Made by a program: the position numbers and the translations under genes | Notes under the pieces: generated by a model | Told to the model about the DNA's origin: nothing | Databases searched by the model: none | Seen by the model: the letters and a program-made list of their open reading frames with translations, nothing else | Shown: in pieces, positions 15,788 to 26,022 of the stretch | How the letters are laid out: each line of letters begins with the position of its first letter | How positions within the stretch are numbered: the first letter of the stretch is position 1 | NCBI RefSeq assembly: GCF_037908215.1 | Contig: NZ_JBBLZC010000004.1 | Location: forward strand, 124,001 to 188,000 | DNA length: 64,000 nucleotides | Reading direction: 5' to 3' | Source: Benzoatithermus flavus | GTDB lineage: Bacteria > Pseudomonadota > Alphaproteobacteria > Geminicoccales > Geminicoccaceae

Positions 15788-17826
15788 CGGCGAGCGCGAC
15801 GGCGGGCAGCACCGCGCCTTCCTTCCACTTCTGCAGGAGCAGGCTCGGACCGCCGTCGCGCAGATATTCGAGCGCACGAATGTGGTCGTCGCGGATCGAA
15901 TAACCCTTGGCCTGCATTTCCTTGGCCACCTCGATCCTGTTGGCAGCCGCCTGCCGGACGGCAGGATCGTTGTCGAGCTTCTGCAGCAGCTTCGGGTTCT
16001 GCAAGTAGCTGCTCAGCAACTCCGTGCGCTTGCCCTGACCGGCAAACTCCTTGCCGGAAACCGCGCTGTAATCGATGTAGTCGCCCTGCACGTGCGCACG
16101 GCTCGCCTGCGCGCCAGGGAACGGCCGTTTCAGATCCTCTGCCAGCGGGCCGGGCTTGTTCGGCGTGCCTAATTCCTTGGCACCACCGAAGAGCGTGACG
16201 CCCTCGCCGGTATCCGCGGCACCCGGGATATTGTACTTCCGCACGATCTCCTGCAACTGGTGCATCTGCTCTTCGGTCAACGGCTCGGGCGTGGCAATCG
16301 TGATGCCCTCGCTGTACTTGGCCTTGTTGCCCACGACCGGCTTGTGCCACGCACCGGCATTTTGCATGTCCATGTAGGCCCGCAGTGCCTCGGCCGTATT
16401 CATCATGGTGCGGCTGGCCTGATCGATCACTTTGCCGGGGTCGGCGGCAGGATTGGGCTCGAGCTTTTCGCCTTTGGCAATATCCGGCGATGACAGGGTA
16501 TTAGGCTCGAAGCTGACCAAAGGTCTGGTGCTGCGGCCTGGATTGACTTCCAAAGCGCCGCCTGGAGCCGTGTCAGCACCCGTCATCGGTATGCTGTTGC
16601 GGTTGTACATCCAAAGCGCATTGTAAAGGATATCGTTGCCGGTCGGACTGTTCCACGACAAGCGCGGATCATTCGAGAAGGCCGCGCGCACGTCGTACGG
16701 CTGGTTGACAAGCTCATCCATGTGGCCCGTGCCAGCACCCGGCACCAACTCGTATGTGCTGTATGCCGTGTATTTCGGGAAGTGTTCCGTCGGGCTTTCA
16801 TGCGCAATGGCCAGCGCCTCTTCCAGCGTCTTCGCGCGGCCCTTCGCCAGCAGGTCGAGGGCTTTCTGGTAGACCCACGGCGACGCCTGCGCCGACTGCG
16901 CGTTCCAGTCCGTCTTGCCGCCGACCGCCTTTTTGTTGAGCCGGTCGACGCGCAACATCATCTCGGCGTCCATGAAGCGATGCTCCGCGTCATGGAGGCC
17001 CTTTTCGATTTCCTCCCGGCTGTATCCCTGTACCGTCGCCTCGCGCGTATCGTTGACGCCCGTGACCGGGAACGGCTCGTTGGGATTGATGGCCTGTCTG
17101 TAGGGCAGTGTCTTGCGCCCGAGACGGATCTGCAAGCCGCCCTTTCCGGCGTCGCGCGCTTCGTTGTAAATCCTCGCTTTGGTCGTGTCGCGCACGCTGA
17201 ACAGAGGATTGCCGACCTCGTAATTGTTATGCGCGCGCAAGGCGAAGCCAAGATTGGGATCGGGATCGGCCAGCGGGCTCCAAAGCCCGTTCTCGGCCGC
17301 CATCAAGTCCATCTTGGCCGGGTCGCCGCCCGTCACCTCGCGGATGCCCGCGCGTGCGCGCTCGTACCAGTCCCAGCTCTTTGCGCCACCTTCGACCATC
17401 TTATCGATCAGGGCGCGGCGCTCCTCCAAGTCCTTGAAATCCTTGATGCTGGCCGGGCCGCCGTAAAAGCCGCCCTCCGGCTTCAGCACGTGGAATTCCC
17501 CCGACAGCGCGCGCAATCGCCTCCTCCTGCGAGAGCTTGCGCAGCGGCAGTGGATCACCCTTGTAGGACGGCGGCCCCTTGACCGGCTGCGTTGCCTGCA
17601 GATCGTCGGCACTGGCCCCGAGGCCGATGCCCTTCGCCTTGCTGCGCCTGGCGGCACTGGATGTCAGCGCCTCCGTGGGCGCATCTCCCGCAGATGCCGC
17701 AAGCGCTTTCTGCATCGCCTTGGCACCCTGTTCAGCTTCCGTACCAATGCCAAGCCGGGGTCGCTGCAGCGCGTGTTCGGCGAGAGGGTCGACCTTGCAG
17801 GGTTGCCGGACGGAGTGTGCGTAACG
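15732..17826 (-). pseudogene. Large phage-type protein relic, frameshifted in a GC-dinucleotide run
   Basis: About 620 residues of a large hydrophilic protein read leftward, including EGGFYGGPASIKDFKDLEER, DWYERARAGIREVTGGD and a C-terminal membrane-prone end. It resembles large phage structural or internal proteins with a GGFYGGPASI module; I cannot name a function. The N-terminal about 100 residues lie in a different frame, joined at the run gcgcgcgc (17507-17514). A loss of two bases there would restore one frame (EEAIAR joined to ALSGEFHVL). The N-terminal boundary is uncertain. The region has lower GC and different codon use from the core genes. Confidence 0.55.
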
Positions 17827-17956
17827 CGTATCCCGGATGCGGGGCGGAAACGCGCGATGAAGGTCCAGGCATGGACGGCGAGCGACAAATGAGGGGGCTT
17901 CCGTCAGGCCGGTGCCTGTAGAAGCCTCGGCCATTTCGGGACAGATGATGGTCCGT

Positions 17957-19946
17957 ATGTCCCACTCCGTGGGCAAACGCGTCCACGGCACCCTCTACCT
18001 CCACCAGGACGCCCTCGGGACGCTCGGCGCAGAGGAGCAGGCGCTCGTCCACGAGGCCGGGCGGCTCGCCGGCGACTTCGCGTGGAACGTCGTCAAGCTC
18101 GACCCCGAGCGTCCGGGTCGGGTGGGGCTGCTGCGCTACGAGCCGTTCGACGCGGTACCCTTCCCGGCGCTCCTCGACAGCGCCGCGGTGGACGTCCGGG
18201 CCGGCCGGGTGGTACGGCGCTCGTTCCAGCGCTCGGCCAACCCGCCGATCCTCCATCGCAAGGAGCTGCTCCTGCCGGAGGGCCACCCGGACCGGGAGCG
18301 CTACGCCGCCCTGACCCGCTCTCTGGAACGGCTCGGCCTGTTCGCCGGGGCCAGCCGGATCGGGTTCCGGCAGGCCTGGGAGGCGCGTCTCGCCGCCGCC
18401 GCGATGCGGATCGAGGGCCATCGCCTCGTCGAGGTGCTGACGGCGCCCGCAGCGGCGCCGGGTGATACCCAGGTCGAGCGCCACAGGACCGCGATCGCCC
18501 GCGATCGCCTCTCCGCACCGATGCAGGCCCTGGCCCGCCACGGGCTGCTCGTGCCCGAACGCACCGTGCTGGACTATGGCTGCGGCCAGGGCGACGATGT
18601 CCGGGCACTGCTGGCTGGCGGCTTCACCGCCACGGGCTGGGATCCGCACTTCGCGCCCGATGCGCCGCGCGAGCCGGCGGACATCGTCAATCTCGGCTTC
18701 GTCCTCAACGTCATCGAGGAGCCGGCGGAGCGCGTCGAGGCTCTGCGCAGCGCCTTCGCGCTGGCTCGGCAGTGCCTTTCCGTGGCGGTAATGCTCGCCG
18801 GCAAGAGCGACACCACGGGCCTGCAGCCCTATCGCGACGGCTTCCTCACCCGCCGCGGCACCTTCCAGCGCTATTTCCGTCAGGAGGAGATCAAGGCCTT
18901 CGTGGAGGAGATGCTGGGCGAGGAGGCCATCGCCACCGGTCCCGGCATCTTCCTGGTCTTCCGCGACAAGCTGTTCGAGCAGCGCTTCCTTTTGGGCCGG
19001 CAGAGCCGCCAGCCTGCGGCGGGGCTCGCCCTGAAGCTTCGCCCGCCGCGCGAGCGACCCAGCGCCGACGAGCGCGATCTCGCGGCGCTGCGGCCATTGC
19101 TCGAAGGCCTGTGGCGACGGATGCTCGAGCTCGGCCGCCCGGCCGACGCGAACGAACTCGACCCGGAGCTCGTCGAGGCACTGCACCGGGCGCCCGGCGG
19201 CCTGCGTCGGGCCGAGCGCCTGTGCGGCACGCTGTTCGACCCGCAGGCGCTGACACGCGCGGCCGCGGCCAGGAAGGACGATCTGCGCGTCTATTTCGCC
19301 CTCAACCTCTTCGACGGCCGCACGCGCTACACGGCGCTGCCGCCCGAGCTGCAGCGCGACGTACGCGCCTTCTTCGGCAGCCATGCGCAGGTGATGGAGG
19401 AGGCGCGCACGCTCCTGTTCTCGGTCGGCGAGCCGGCGGTCATCAAGGCGGCTTGCGAGCAGGCCTACGATTCGGGCCTGGGCTGGCTGGAGGACGAGCA
19501 CGCGCTCGTGCTCACGACCGCACTGGTCTCGCGGCTGCCGGCGGCGCTGCTATGTCGGCTGTGCCGCGCGTCTGTTCGGCGACATCGGCTTTGCCGACCT
19601 CGTCCGGATCCACATCGGCTCGGGCAAGCTCACGCTGCTCACCTACGATGGCTTCGCCGACCGGCCGCTGCCCGAGCTGCGGGAACGGATCAAAATCGAC
19701 CTGCGGCGGCAGCGGGTCGACCGCTTCGACTATGCCGAGGGCGAGCAGGTGCTCTTGATGAAGTCGCGCTATCTCGCCCCCGACCTGCCCGGCTACGCCG
19801 AGCAGGCCGCCTTCGACACGGCGCTGGCAGCACTCGGCCTGTTCGACCTCGAAGGCTACGGCCCGAACGCTGCGACCCTCGAGGCGCTCCTCCGCCAGGC
19901 GGGCCGCCGCGTCATCGGCTTCTCCCTCGTCGAGGCCGCCGTATGA
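17957..19946 (+). pseudogene. DNA phosphorothioation-associated methyltransferase, frameshifted
   Basis: From ATG 17957 about 530 residues read MSHSVGKRVHGTLYLHQDAL onward. They include the SAM-binding VLDYGCGQGDDVRALLAGGF and the segment ILHRKELLLP, typical of the putative methyltransferases (TIGR04096 type) found with dnd genes. Near 19545-19553 homology leaves this frame and continues in another as ARLFGDIGFADLVRIHIGSG through LLMKSRYLAPDLPGYAEQAA to TGA 19944-19946. A single-base loss in the GC-rich stretch explains this. The SAM domain itself is intact, so a truncated product could still be made. Confidence 0.78.
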
Positions 19947-20500
19947 GCGACCGCGAGCTGCCCGATCTCGGCGCCTTCGGCCTGCACCTGCGCTACCGCG
20001 ACTTCGTCGAGGCGGGGGAGACCTGAGCGCGGTTGCGCCCCGACAACCGCCCGCGCGACCCCCGGTACCTACGCCGCGATGGCGCGCCCGTGCCGCGACG
20101 TGCCCGACCCGGCGATCGAGACCGCTTCGGCCCGATCCGCCTCGCTTACGGCCACGCGGGTCCGGCGCTCACGCGCGCCATACCCGGCCGGATCTCCCCG
20201 CCGCTCGACCAGCATGCCGGCCACGAGCGGCGCCGCGACGACGCCCCGATCTGCGCCCGCCTCGGCCAAGCGGTGGACTTCGAGGCCCCCGGCGTGCCGA
20301 CGAGCGGGGTCGCCGCCTTCATCGCCCGGGAACTGCCGTTCGACCGTCTCTACTACTACGGCCGCGACCGGCCGCTGCAGGTCAGCGTCGGCTCGGACGA
20401 GTGCCGCGATGCGGCGGACAAGTTTCGGGGACGAACCGCAGCCGAGCCGGGCTTCACGCCCGACGGCACGCACGCGTGGCTAGCCGACAAGGATCACGGG
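19943..20500 (+). pseudogene. Peptidase M15-like protein relic with stop and frameshifts
   Basis: ATG 19943 overlaps the end of the methyltransferase (ATGA). The frame gives MSDRELPDLGAFGLHLRYRD, then a TGA at 20024-20026 where Trp is likely expected. Later pieces alternate between frames: TYAAMARPCRDVPDPAIE in one frame, then RISPPLDQHAGHERRRDDAP, LGQAVDFEAPGVP and ELPFDRLYYYGRDRPLQVSV in the first. The His/Asp/His-like spacing resembles zinc D-Ala-D-Ala peptidases (M15). It was probably co-transcribed with the Dnd-associated methyltransferase. The family name is tentative; decay is clear. Confidence 0.5.
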
Positions 20501-20533
20501 GACGATCGAATGCCGCCAAATGCTCGGAAGGGA

Positions 20534-20609
<76 letters not shown>

Positions 20610-20682
20610 TCGCGGGTGGGGGCCTTATAGAGGCATCGGCGGAGGCTGTCCAGTCCGTGCTCGCTGCCGCGTGCAGACGACC

Positions 20683-21513
20683 TCACGTCCCGGATCGGCG
20701 TCCTTCCGCGACCAGACGGGCGGTCGCGGTCTCGATCCGCTCCTCGAGGATCTGCATGAAGATCTTGCGGTCGAGCCCCGGCGGGATCGGCTCCAGGAAC
20801 TCGACGACGACCCGGCCGGGATACTTCAGGAAACCGCGCCGGCGCCAGAACAGGCCGGAATTGAGCGCCACCGGCACCACGGGCAGCTTCAGTGCGGCGT
20901 AGAGCGCCGCGACACCGGGCTTGTAGTCCGGCGGATCGTCGGGGGCACGGCGCGTCCCTTCCGGGAAGATCAGGACCGAGAGGCCGTTCGCGGTCGCGGC
21001 CTTCGCACCCTCGACCAGCGAGCGGATCGCCTTCGCCGCCGCACCCCGGTCGATGCGGATGTTCTGCGCGCGCATCAGATACCAGCCGAACACCGGAATC
21101 CGGGTCAGCTCCTCCTTGAGGCCGACCGCGAGCTCGGGCACCAGCACGTGGAAGACCAGGGTCTCCCACGCCGACTGGTGCTTGCTCGCGATGATGACCG
21201 GCTCCCGCGGCAGGTGCTCGCGGCCGCGGACCTCGTAGTCGAGGCCGACGACCACCTTGAGCAGGACCAGGATGCCCCGCTCCCAGAACCGCGCCACCCG
21301 TCGCATTCCGGCCGGCGAGAGGAGGGGAAAGGCGGGCAGGACGACGAGGCACGTCACCGCCGTCCAGAGATAGAACAGCACGTTGAACAGCAGGGCACGC
21401 AGGCCCAGAAGCGGCGATGCGGGCAAGGCGGCAGTGCTCCCGAGCTCGAGGCGCGTGGAGAAAACCGGCCCCGCCCACGTTTGGCAAGCCCGGCACTGGT
21501 TCGGATCGCTCAC
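20683..21513 (-). CDS. plsC: 1-acyl-sn-glycerol-3-phosphate acyltransferase PlsC
   Basis: PlsC adds the second acyl chain to lysophosphatidic acid at the inner membrane. The 276-residue frame has a hydrophobic N-terminal segment (ALLFNVLFYLWTAVTCLVVL), the acceptor motif KHQSAWET and the glycerol-phosphate-binding FPEGTRRAP. The catalytic motif is His-x4-Glu instead of the textbook His-x4-Asp; similar variants occur in alphaproteobacterial PlsC. GTG 21513 overlaps the upstream stop (GTGA), but a start closer to the hydrophobic segment is possible. It is the last gene of the ftsE-ftsX-cyclase-plsC run. Confidence 0.9.
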   Translation of the reverse strand: MSDPNQCRACQTWAGPVFSTRLELGSTAALPASPLLGLRALLFNVLFYLWTAVTCLVVLPAFPLLSPAGMRRVARFWERGILVLLKVVVGLDYEVRGREHLPREPVIIASKHQSAWETLVFHVLVPELAVGLKEELTRIPVFGWYLMRAQNIRIDRGAAAKAIRSLVEGAKAATANGLSVLIFPEGTRRAPDDPPDYKPGVAALYAALKLPVVPVALNSGLFWRRRGFLKYPGRVVVEFLEPIPPGLDRKIFMQILEERIETATARLVAEGRRSGT

Positions 21514-24500
21514 CGGACGAGCGAGTGCTGGTCCAGCTCTCGCAAAAGAGCCTCGGCACCCCTCAGATCGGCGGTCTCGAAGCCCTCGGTGAACCAGTCG
21601 TGGACCCGGGCGAGCAGCTCACGGGCCTCGCCGGGCCGGTCACAATCGGCCCAAAAGCGCGCCAGCGACACCGCAGCGCGGAGTTCGAGGGACCTTGCCT
21701 CCTGCCGGCGCGCGATTCCGAGCGCCTCTTGGAATGCGGCCACCACCTTCATTCCATTTTTCGTTCCGCTCCCGCGCAGCAGCTCGCCTCGAAGGCGATG
21801 CAGCTCCGCCTCGTGGGCGCGCTCGTCGTTCCTCGCGACCATCGCCAGTGCCTCATCCAGGACACCCAGTCCGTCCTCGGTCCTTCCTGTCCTGCCATAC
21901 GCTCCGGCCAGCAGGACGAGGAAGGACGCCCGCCAGAGCTCGGCGCCCGTCGCCCGCAGGTCGGCCAGGCCCTGACGCATCTGCGCGATCCCTTCCTCCC
22001 CTCGCCCCTCCTCGAACCAGGCCCAGCCTCGCAGGACGACACCCATGGCCATCCAGAGCGGAAACCCTTGCTCCGCGCAGAGTGTCACGGCCGCCTCGGC
22101 GTGCTCTCGGGCCGGCTGCCACTCGCCACGAAGCTGCCTGAGCCAGGCCGCCCAGACGAGGGCGAGGGCGAGGCTCTGCGGATGGGACAGATCCCGAGCC
22201 AAGCCGAGCGCCTCGTGGCTCCGCTCCAGGGCTCGCCCGGGAAAGCCGAGCTGCCACAGGGCCAAGGCCGAGTAAGAGAGGCAGACCACCCCGGGATCGA
22301 TCCCGTACGCCGAGGCATGGGACCGGCAGCAGTCCGCATCGTAGGCCGATGCCCCCTTCTCCAGGTGGGAAAGGGCTGCCGTCATGTCCCCGAGCCAGAA
22401 CAGCGGCACCCCGAGCGCCCGATGGGCCTCGGCGAACAACGCCGGATCGTCGAGCCCTTCGGCCAGACGGAGGAGCTGCTCTCCGGCCTCGCGGGCTGCC
22501 CGCAGCTCCCCCCGGACGTGGTGGAAGCGATAAAGGCCGTGCAGCACCGGGAACAGCCTGGGGGTGTCGCCCACCAAGCGGCACAGCTCATGTGCTCGCA
22601 GGTAAGTCTCCGCCACCTCGGGGGCCGCATAGCCCCGTGTCGCCATCAGCGCAGCGCCGAGCGCGATCCGCAGATCCAGCTCCTGCAGGGTCCGCTCGGG
22701 ACCATCCGGCAGGGTGCGGAGCAGCTCCAGGCCACGGGTCAGGTGGCCGACCGCCTCCGCGTAGGCCGAGCGCTCGGAGGCCCGATCGCCCGCCTTCTGC
22801 AGGTACGCCACAGCCTGCGACGCGAGACCGGCCTCCGCCAGATGGTGCGCCAGCAGTTCCGGCTGCGTCTCGGCCGTTTCCGGGAACCGCTCCTCCAGAA
22901 CCTGGGCGATGCGGGCGTGTATCTGCCGACGTTTGCCGCGCAGCAGGCTGGTATAAGCAGCGTCCTGCACCAGAGCGTGCTTGAAGGTGTAGGTGGCGTG
23001 CGGCGCGATACCCCGACGGAACACCAGCTCGGAGTCGACGAGCTCGGTCAGGGCGTGGGCGAGCTCGTCGCCGGACATCGGAGCAACGGCGGCGAGCAGC
23101 TCGTGGCTGAACTCGCGCCCGATCACCGCCCCGATCTGGGCCACCTCTCTCACCGGCGCCAGCCGGTCCAGCCGGGCCATGAGCGAGTCGTAGAGCGTCG
23201 CCGGGATTGCCAGCCTCGGCAACGGCCCGGCCAGGGTGTAGCGGTCGCCTTCCTCCTGGAGCAGGCCGGACTCGAGCACGACCTTGGTCAGCTCCTCGAC
23301 GAACAGCGGCACCCCATCCGTCTTGGCCGCGATCTGCTCCAGCACCTCGGGCGGCAGCATCTTGCCACCCGCTACCCGCTCGGCCATGGCCGTAACCTGG
23401 CGCTGGTTCAAACGGTTGAGCGTGAGCAGGCTGACATGGGCGAAGCCGGTCCAGGGTGGCCGGAACTCGGGCCGGAACGTGATCAGCACCAGCACCCGCG
23501 AGCCTGGGATACGGTCGATGACCAGATCGAGCAGCTCGAGGGTGGTCGGATCGCTCCAGTGCACGTCCTCGTACAGCGCCAGCACCGGCTGCCGCGCCGC
23601 GAGCCCTTCGAGCTGGGTGAGCAGCGCGGCGAAGGCCCTCTCCTTGCGCCGCTGCGGGCTCAGCGACAGCAGCGGGTAGCGACCGCCGCTCGGGATCGCG
23701 AGCAGGTCCGCGAGCAGTGGCGCGACCGCCCGGACGTCGTCGGTCGCGAGCGCGATCAGGGCCTCGAGCTTGTCGAGCTGCCGCTCCGGCGGGTCGCCGC
23801 GTGCGAGCCCCGCTCCCCGTTCCAAGAGGCCAATGACCGGGTGGAGGGCGCTGCCCTGGTGGTAGGGGGAGCAGAAATGGCTGAGCGGGGTGTAGGAGCG
23901 CTCGGCCAGATGCTCGCGCAGTGCTCGGACAAGGCGCGATTTGCCGACGCCGGGCTCGCCGCACAAGAGCACCACCTGGCCCTCGCCCTCTTCGGCCTGC
24001 CGCCAGCGGTCGAGCAGGAGGCCGAGCTCGTGCTCGCGTCCGACCAGCGGCGTCAAACCCGCCGTATGGCGGGCCTCGAAGCGGCCCTCAGCACGGCTGC
24101 TGCCGAGCACGCGCCAGGCCCGGACGGGTGCGGTGAAGCCCTTCAGGCGATGAACGCCGAGGTCGGCATACTCGAACATGTCGCCGAGCAGGCGCCGGGT
24201 GGTCGGGTCGACGACCACGCTACCCGGCTCGGCGATCGCCTGCAGGCGGGCGGCGAGGTTCGGGGTCTCGCCGATCACGGCCTGCTCCTGCGCCGCACCT
24301 TCGCCGATCGGATCGCCGACTACGACCAGACCGGTCGCGATACCGACCCGGGCCTGAAGCGGCGGTCCGGCGCACGGCGTCAGGGCGCCGATGGCGCACA
24401 CCGCCTGAAGGCCCGCGCACACCGCCCGTTCGGCCTCACCCTCGTGCGCCCTGGGCCAGCCGAAATAGGCCAACACGCCGTCGCCCATGAACTTGGCGAC

Positions 24501-24977
24501 ATGACCCTCGAAGCGGACGATAGCGCCGGCGCAGGCGTCCTGATAGACGCGGATGACCTCGCGCAGGTCCTCCGGGTCGAGACGCCCCGCGAGCTCCGTC
24601 GAGCCGACCAGATCGCAGAACAGCACCGTCAGTTGCCGCCGCTCGGCACCGGGTGGGGCGACAATCGGGGGATTCCGACCTTTGCCCTCGACAACGGCTC
24701 GCTCGGCCCCGGTCGGGGATGGCGTGCCGGTATCGCTTCGGGCGTCGGCGCGCAGGGCGGTCACTGCCTTCAGGAGCTTGAGCCGCGGGCCGAGCGGCAA
24801 GCCCAGCTCCCTGAGGTGCTCATCGGTGAGTTCCGGCAGGACCGCGGCGTCGATCTCGTTGTCGCGGAACACCGGCTCGTAGCGCTCCAGGCCGAGACCT
24901 CGAAGCCAGGCCGCGATGTCCACCTTGCCCTCCTCGTTCGGGCGCTCCGTCACCGCCTCAGGGCGGAAGTTTGCCAT
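21510..24977 (-). CDS. SAM domain / class III nucleotide cyclase / AAA ATPase / TPR signalling protein
   Basis: This is a 1155-residue multidomain protein. A SAM domain covers about residues 18-75 (IAAWLRGLGLERYEPVFRDN). A class III adenylate/guanylate cyclase domain covers about 112-290, with metal-binding Asp122 in LFCDLVGST and Asp166 in FMGDGVLA. An AAA ATPase module with GEPGVGKSRLV follows at about 340-360, and then a long helical tetratricopeptide-like region to the C-terminus. Proteins of this layout link cyclic nucleotide production to regulated scaffolding; the input is unknown. ATG 24977 was chosen because the region before it looks non-coding. It occupies the place between ftsX and plsC. 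Confidence 0.88.
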   Translation of the reverse strand: MANFRPEAVTERPNEEGKVDIAAWLRGLGLERYEPVFRDNEIDAAVLPELTDEHLRELGLPLGPRLKLLKAVTALRADARSDTGTPSPTGAERAVVEGKGRNPPIVAPPGAERRQLTVLFCDLVGSTELAGRLDPEDLREVIRVYQDACAGAIVRFEGHVAKFMGDGVLAYFGWPRAHEGEAERAVCAGLQAVCAIGALTPCAGPPLQARVGIATGLVVVGDPIGEGAAQEQAVIGETPNLAARLQAIAEPGSVVVDPTTRRLLGDMFEYADLGVHRLKGFTAPVRAWRVLGSSRAEGRFEARHTAGLTPLVGREHELGLLLDRWRQAEEGEGQVVLLCGEPGVGKSRLVRALREHLAERSYTPLSHFCSPYHQGSALHPVIGLLERGAGLARGDPPERQLDKLEALIALATDDVRAVAPLLADLLAIPSGGRYPLLSLSPQRRKERAFAALLTQLEGLAARQPVLALYEDVHWSDPTTLELLDLVIDRIPGSRVLVLITFRPEFRPPWTGFAHVSLLTLNRLNQRQVTAMAERVAGGKMLPPEVLEQIAAKTDGVPLFVEELTKVVLESGLLQEEGDRYTLAGPLPRLAIPATLYDSLMARLDRLAPVREVAQIGAVIGREFSHELLAAVAPMSGDELAHALTELVDSELVFRRGIAPHATYTFKHALVQDAAYTSLLRGKRRQIHARIAQVLEERFPETAETQPELLAHHLAEAGLASQAVAYLQKAGDRASERSAYAEAVGHLTRGLELLRTLPDGPERTLQELDLRIALGAALMATRGYAAPEVAETYLRAHELCRLVGDTPRLFPVLHGLYRFHHVRGELRAAREAGEQLLRLAEGLDDPALFAEAHRALGVPLFWLGDMTAALSHLEKGASAYDADCCRSHASAYGIDPGVVCLSYSALALWQLGFPGRALERSHEALGLARDLSHPQSLALALVWAAWLRQLRGEWQPAREHAEAAVTLCAEQGFPLWMAMGVVLRGWAWFEEGRGEEGIAQMRQGLADLRATGAELWRASFLVLLAGAYGRTGRTEDGLGVLDEALAMVARNDERAHEAELHRLRGELLRGSGTKNGMKVVAAFQEALGIARRQEARSLELRAAVSLARFWADCDRPGEARELLARVHDWFTEGFETADLRGAEALLRELDQHSLVR

Positions 24978-25135
24978 GAATCCCGAGAGCAGGCATGCCA
25001 AATCACGCCTCGCCAGAGCCGTACGCCGGCTGAAATCGAGCGCCGATCGGGCATCGCTGGGCACCCGCGCGCCGCATCACGGACCTGCGCCATCGCACGC
25101 CGCTACCTGCTGATCTCAGGCGAGCAGCATGGACG

Positions 25136-26014
25136 CTAACGTAGGCGCGCGAGCCTCCAGCGCGCCGTCGCCCGCGCCACCAGGGCGCCGAGAAGGGCAA
25201 CCGTCACCGGCGCGCAGCCGAGCAGGAGCCAGTGAAGCGGGGCGAGGCCGAGCGTCGGCAGCGGACGCGCGGGCAGGACCGCCGGCGTGATCTCGCAGCC
25301 GAGCAGCGTCAGCACGGCCGCCCCAAAGCCGAGCAGCCCTCCGCGGAGCACGCTGCCGAGCGCATGCTGCTCGAACTGCCGGGCGACGTAGCGGTCGGGT
25401 GCGCCCATGAGGCGGAGCAGGTCGATCGTCTCCTCGTGGAGATCGAGGCCCATGCGGGTGACGACCGCGATCACGATCAGAAGTGCCGCGCCCGCGATCA
25501 GGCCGGCGCCGAGCGCGAGCTCGGCCGTCGTCCGCGCCCGCGCGCGCTCTTCGCCGTGCGCGGGGCGCAGATTCTCGACCGTCGCTCCGGACGCCAACGC
25601 CTCGAGCCTGCTCGCGAGCGCTTTCCGGTCGGGCTCGCGGCCCGGATTGAAGGCGACGTCGACCAGACGCGGCATCGGCAGGCCGGAAGCGACGGCATCC
25701 GGGCCGAGCCAGGGCCGGACGAGGTCGCTCAGCTCCTCCGCCGGCACCGCCCGGGCGAAGGCGACACCGTCCGCCTGCTTCGCGGCCGCGACGACCCGCT
25801 CCACCTCGTCCGCCGGGGTCGCTTCGGTCGCGGGCGGCAGCACCACCGTGAGGAGCTGCGGTGCCAGCGCCAGGCGCCGTGCCGTGCCGTCCGCGGCGAT
25901 GGCCACGGCGACGGCGATCACCGCCAGGAAGACGAGCCCGCCCGCGATCCAGGCGAGGAAGCGGCTCACCGGCGTGTCCTGGATGGGCAGGTCGAGATCG
26001 ACGAGGCGCACCAT
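25136..26014 (-). CDS. ftsX: Cell division ABC transporter permease FtsX
   Basis: FtsX is the membrane partner of FtsE and relays ATP hydrolysis to periplasmic peptidoglycan hydrolases at the division site. The 292-residue product has four membrane segments. One is near the N-terminus (GGLVFLAVIAVAVAIA), then comes a periplasmic loop of about 100 residues, then three helices including ALLIVIAVVTRMGLDLHEET and the conserved LLRLMGAPDRYVARQF cytoplasmic motif. ATG 26014 lies 8 bp after the ftsE stop, so the two are co-transcribed. Confidence 0.92.
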   Translation of the reverse strand: MVRLVDLDLPIQDTPVSRFLAWIAGGLVFLAVIAVAVAIAADGTARRLALAPQLLTVVLPPATEATPADEVERVVAAAKQADGVAFARAVPAEELSDLVRPWLGPDAVASGLPMPRLVDVAFNPGREPDRKALASRLEALASGATVENLRPAHGEERARARTTAELALGAGLIAGAALLIVIAVVTRMGLDLHEETIDLLRLMGAPDRYVARQFEQHALGSVLRGGLLGFGAAVLTLLGCEITPAVLPARPLPTLGLAPLHWLLLGCAPVTVALLGALVARATARWRLARLR

Positions 26015-26022
26015 GGCCGGCC

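Noticed and set aside
21417..25139. 1240-codon rightward open frame opposite the cyclase gene
   Set aside because: Third-position GC bias of the leftward gene removes stop codons on the other strand. The protein has no recognisable motif, while the opposite strand shows SAM, cyclase and AAA motifs.
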